A stretch of DNA of 64,000 nucleotides, taken from the NCBI GenBank assembly GCA_963695505.1, contig CAVOGX010000008.1:1-64000 (forward strand). The letters run 5' to 3'. This DNA is from JACSRF01 sp963695505 (lineage in GTDB: Bacteria; Chloroflexota; Anaerolineae; Promineifilales; Promineifilaceae). Both the position numbers and the translations under genes were made by a program. Below, in pieces: positions 62,402-64,000 of the stretch (its first letter is position 1; each line of letters begins with the position of its first letter). A model generated the notes under the pieces. It ran no database searches, had not been told where the DNA came from, and worked only from the letters and a program-made list of their open reading frames with translations.

Positions 62402-62896
62402 TTACTTGCCCGCCTTGCGCTGCAGCTCCAGCATGAAGGCTTCCGGCACCTGCACGCAAACGACGTGGCCGCGGGCACATTCCTGGTCACCGGCGTAGAG
62501 CGAAGATTCAACCACCACTTTGCGTTCTTTGACCTCAATGGCGCGGGCGCGCAGTGTCAGCGGGCCGTCAATAGGCGTCGGTTTGAGGTAATCCACTTTC
62601 AGCGAAGCAGTCAGGTAGCGCAAAATTGGTGCTGTGTCCATCTCGCGCCCGGCAGCGCGGTAAGCGGCAGCGGCGGCCGTTCCGGTGCTGTGGCAGTCAA
62701 TGAGCGAGGCAATCAGCCCCCCATACACGTAGCCGGGAACGGCCGTATGGTACGGTTCCGGCGTAAAATGGGCTACGGCCTCCTCGCCGTCCCAGTAGCT
62801 TTTGAGCTGATGGCCATGGGGGTTCAGCCGCCCACAGCCATAGCAATGCGCCACCTCGTCCGAATAATAATCTTGGAATGCCTTCTGTTCGGCCAT
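62402..62896 (-). CDS. PaaI-type hotdog-fold thioesterase
   Basis: A 164-residue hotdog protein. HCYGCGRLNPHG lies early, and PGYVYGGLIASLIDCHSTGTA marks the central helix with the catalytic Asp/His positions of PaaI-like acyl-CoA thioesterases. The last strand REV/VVVESSLYAGDQECARG is family-like. It lies between TatD and the phosphohexomutase gene. Confidence 0.82.
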   Translation of the reverse strand: MAEQKAFQDYYSDEVAHCYGCGRLNPHGHQLKSYWDGEEAVAHFTPEPYHTAVPGYVYGGLIASLIDCHSTGTAAAAAYRAAGREMDTAPILRYLTASLKVDYLKPTPIDGPLTLRARAIEVKERKVVVESSLYAGDQECARGHVVCVQVPEAFMLELQRKAGK

Positions 62897-62940
62897 ATGT
62901 TCTCCGTTAACCGTACGGATTACGGACCACGGATTTCGGA

Positions 62941-64000
62941 CTACTGCAACCCGGCAATCCGCATTCCATCTTGCAAAATATCCGGCACGCGCTCTTCGTG
63001 GGTCGTTTCGCAGTACACGCGAATTATCGGCTCTGTTCCGCTAAAGCGCACCAGCAGCCAGCCGCCATCCTCCATGATGAACTGATGCCCGTCCACGGTC
63101 ACAATGTCTGTCACCTTCAGACCGCCAATGGTTGCCGGGCGGGCTTTGGCCACATTGGCCAAAATCTCCGGCTTGCGTGCCGCCTCAAAAGTTGAGTCAA
63201 TACGATCATAGAAATGGGCGCCCACCTTCTCGAAAAGGGTTTCTAGCAGTTGGGATGGTTTTTTGCCGGTGCGTACCATCATGTCCAGCACAAACAGCCC
63301 CGCCAGCAGGCCATCCCGCTCCGGCACGTGCTGGCGGAAAGCATAGCCGCCGCTTTCTTCGCCGCCAATCATGGCGTCTACTTCCACCATTTTGGGGGCA
63401 ATGTACTTGAAGCCCACACCGGTCTCGTACACAGGCACGCCGTACAGTTTGCCCAACTTGTTTAGCATTTTGGTGGTGGAGATAGTTTTGACGATGGGGC
63501 CGCGCTCGCCGCGCAGCTCCAGAAAATAGTAGCCCAGCAGGCCGTAAACGCGCAGTTGGTCTATGAAACGGCCGTATTCATCCCCCAATCCCACCCTGTC
63601 CGCATCGCCATCGTTGATGATGGCCACGTCCGCGCCCACCTGCTGCACAAAGGCCAGCCCATGATCCACGTTGGGGGGGATGGGTTCAGGTCGCGTCATG
63701 TGTGGGAAAGCGGGGTTGCGCTCGCTGTGCACCTCGTGAATGGTGGTCTTGCCGCCGCCCAGCAGCCGCGCAAACCAGCCCGCGCCATTGCCCCACATGG
63801 GGTCCACCAGCACCTTAAAGCCGGCGTCTTTGATGGGCTGAACGTCAATCAGGCTCAGCAGGCGCGCGGTGTAGGCTGGCGCAGCATCAAAGTAACGGAT
63901 ACGGCCGTCGCTTAACCCATCGGCGAGCTTTACCTGCTGCACCTCTGACATCTCGTCAGGGATAACCGCCTCAATCTTTTTCAGGGCTTGCGGCGGCAGC
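62941..64000 (-). CDS. Phosphoglucomutase/phosphomannomutase family, 5' part outside window
   Basis: C-terminal part of an alpha-D-phosphohexomutase; the coding frame is open through 64000, so the start and the phosphoserine domain are missing. Seen: domain 2 with the metal-binding loop INDGDADRVGLGDE, domain 3 with GEESGGYAFRQHVPERDG (sugar-binding GEESG), and domain 4 with VRFSGTEPIIRVYCE, the phosphate-binding motif RFSGTEP. Supplies hexose-1-phosphates for the neighbouring glycosyltransferases. Confidence 0.9.
   Translation of the reverse strand, partial: LPPQALKKIEAVIPDEMSEVQQVKLADGLSDGRIRYFDAAPAYTARLLSLIDVQPIKDAGFKVLVDPMWGNGAGWFARLLGGGKTTIHEVHSERNPAFPHMTRPEPIPPNVDHGLAFVQQVGADVAIINDGDADRVGLGDEYGRFIDQLRVYGLLGYYFLELRGERGPIVKTISTTKMLNKLGKLYGVPVYETGVGFKYIAPKMVEVDAMIGGEESGGYAFRQHVPERDGLLAGLFVLDMMVRTGKKPSQLLETLFEKVGAHFYDRIDSTFEAARKPEILANVAKARPATIGGLKVTDIVTVDGHQFIMEDGGWLLVRFSGTEPIIRVYCETTHEERVPDILQDGMRIAGLQ

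Larger units (their letters stand above)
1537..63909. repeat. Highly iterated palindrome ACGGCCGT (HIP1-like), more than 80 copies
   Basis: The 8-bp palindrome ACGGCCGT, usually in an A-rich/T-rich extended form GAAACGGCCGTTTC, occurs more than 80 times by my eye count, about one per 750 bp, where one is expected in 64 kb. Copies lie mostly inside genes on both strands: for example 1537, 3195, 7748, 12566, 17428, 20684, 26589, 36433, 43628, 50649, 59891, 63568. Stretches without it are the IS66/proA region, 27.32-32.69 kb and most of the S1/clpC block. Copies also occur between genes (42511, 53138, 57649). Confidence 0.9.

Noticed and set aside
1..64000. CRISPR arrays, tRNA or rRNA genes
   Set aside because: I looked for regular direct repeats and for conserved RNA motifs and found none that I could support.

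Overview
This window looks like a chromosomal piece of a Chloroflexota bacterium (Anaerolineae/Ardenticatenia-like), but no rRNA or marker gene fixes the lineage. The inference rests on family content: DUF4012 and DUF2723 membrane proteins, C25 peptidases, secreted proteins with long Thr/Pro-rich linkers and C-terminal membrane anchors, and secreted proteins ending in a YLP-x-R type tail. No tRNA, rRNA, CRISPR array or phage module was seen.

Layout. 0-2.8 kb: exopolysaccharide operon (Wzc-like kinase, FN3-like membrane protein, orphan PqqD-like protein) closed by a terminator. 2.8-11.6 kb: two C25 cysteine peptidases, an anchored FN3-like protein, a YbhN-type membrane protein and a glycosyltransferase. 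11.7-15.7 kb: proB and proA split by a complete IS66-type element with perfect 8-bp target duplications. 15.7-22.1 kb: envelope proteins (DUF2723, DUF4012, SH3b, M23/beta-propeller lipoprotein). 22.4-24.5 kb: panB plus a conserved unknown. 25-27.3 kb: patatin, SRPBCC, ATC-hydrolase-like proteins. 27.4-32.3 kb: accessory genes lacking the genome's signature palindrome. 33-42.5 kb: arginine biosynthesis (argC-B-D-A-G-J plus MOSC, with argH apart), interrupted by an ECF sigma/anti-sigma pair on the other strand. 42.6-48.2 kb: alpha/beta hydrolase, S1-domain protein, clpC, LysM lipoprotein. 48.3-52.5 kb: polysaccharide polymerase/ligase, MazG-like protein, large glycosyltransferase. 52.5-57.6 kb: DinB-like, amidohydrolase and small secreted proteins. 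57.6-64 kb: ATP-grasp, glycosyltransferases, TatD, thioesterase and a phosphohexomutase running off the end.

Two observations stand out. First, the arg operon is preceded by a compact transcription attenuator: a sigma70-like promoter, a 25-codon leader ORF with seven Arg codons (RRLRRRR at residues 9-15), mutually exclusive hairpins and an intrinsic terminator, all upstream of argC. I know of no established bacterial arginine-biosynthesis operon controlled this way. Second, the palindrome ACGGCCGT occurs more than 80 times, where about one is expected by chance. It behaves like the cyanobacterial HIP1 element and leaves TAV, NGR or RPF/RPL tripeptides in the proteins.

Many genes carry single-base frameshifts (about 25-30 in all), clustered at 38-42 and 48-55 kb and often in homopolymers. 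I read most as sequence errors because the reading frames and motifs are otherwise intact. Those genes are annotated as one spanning feature each.
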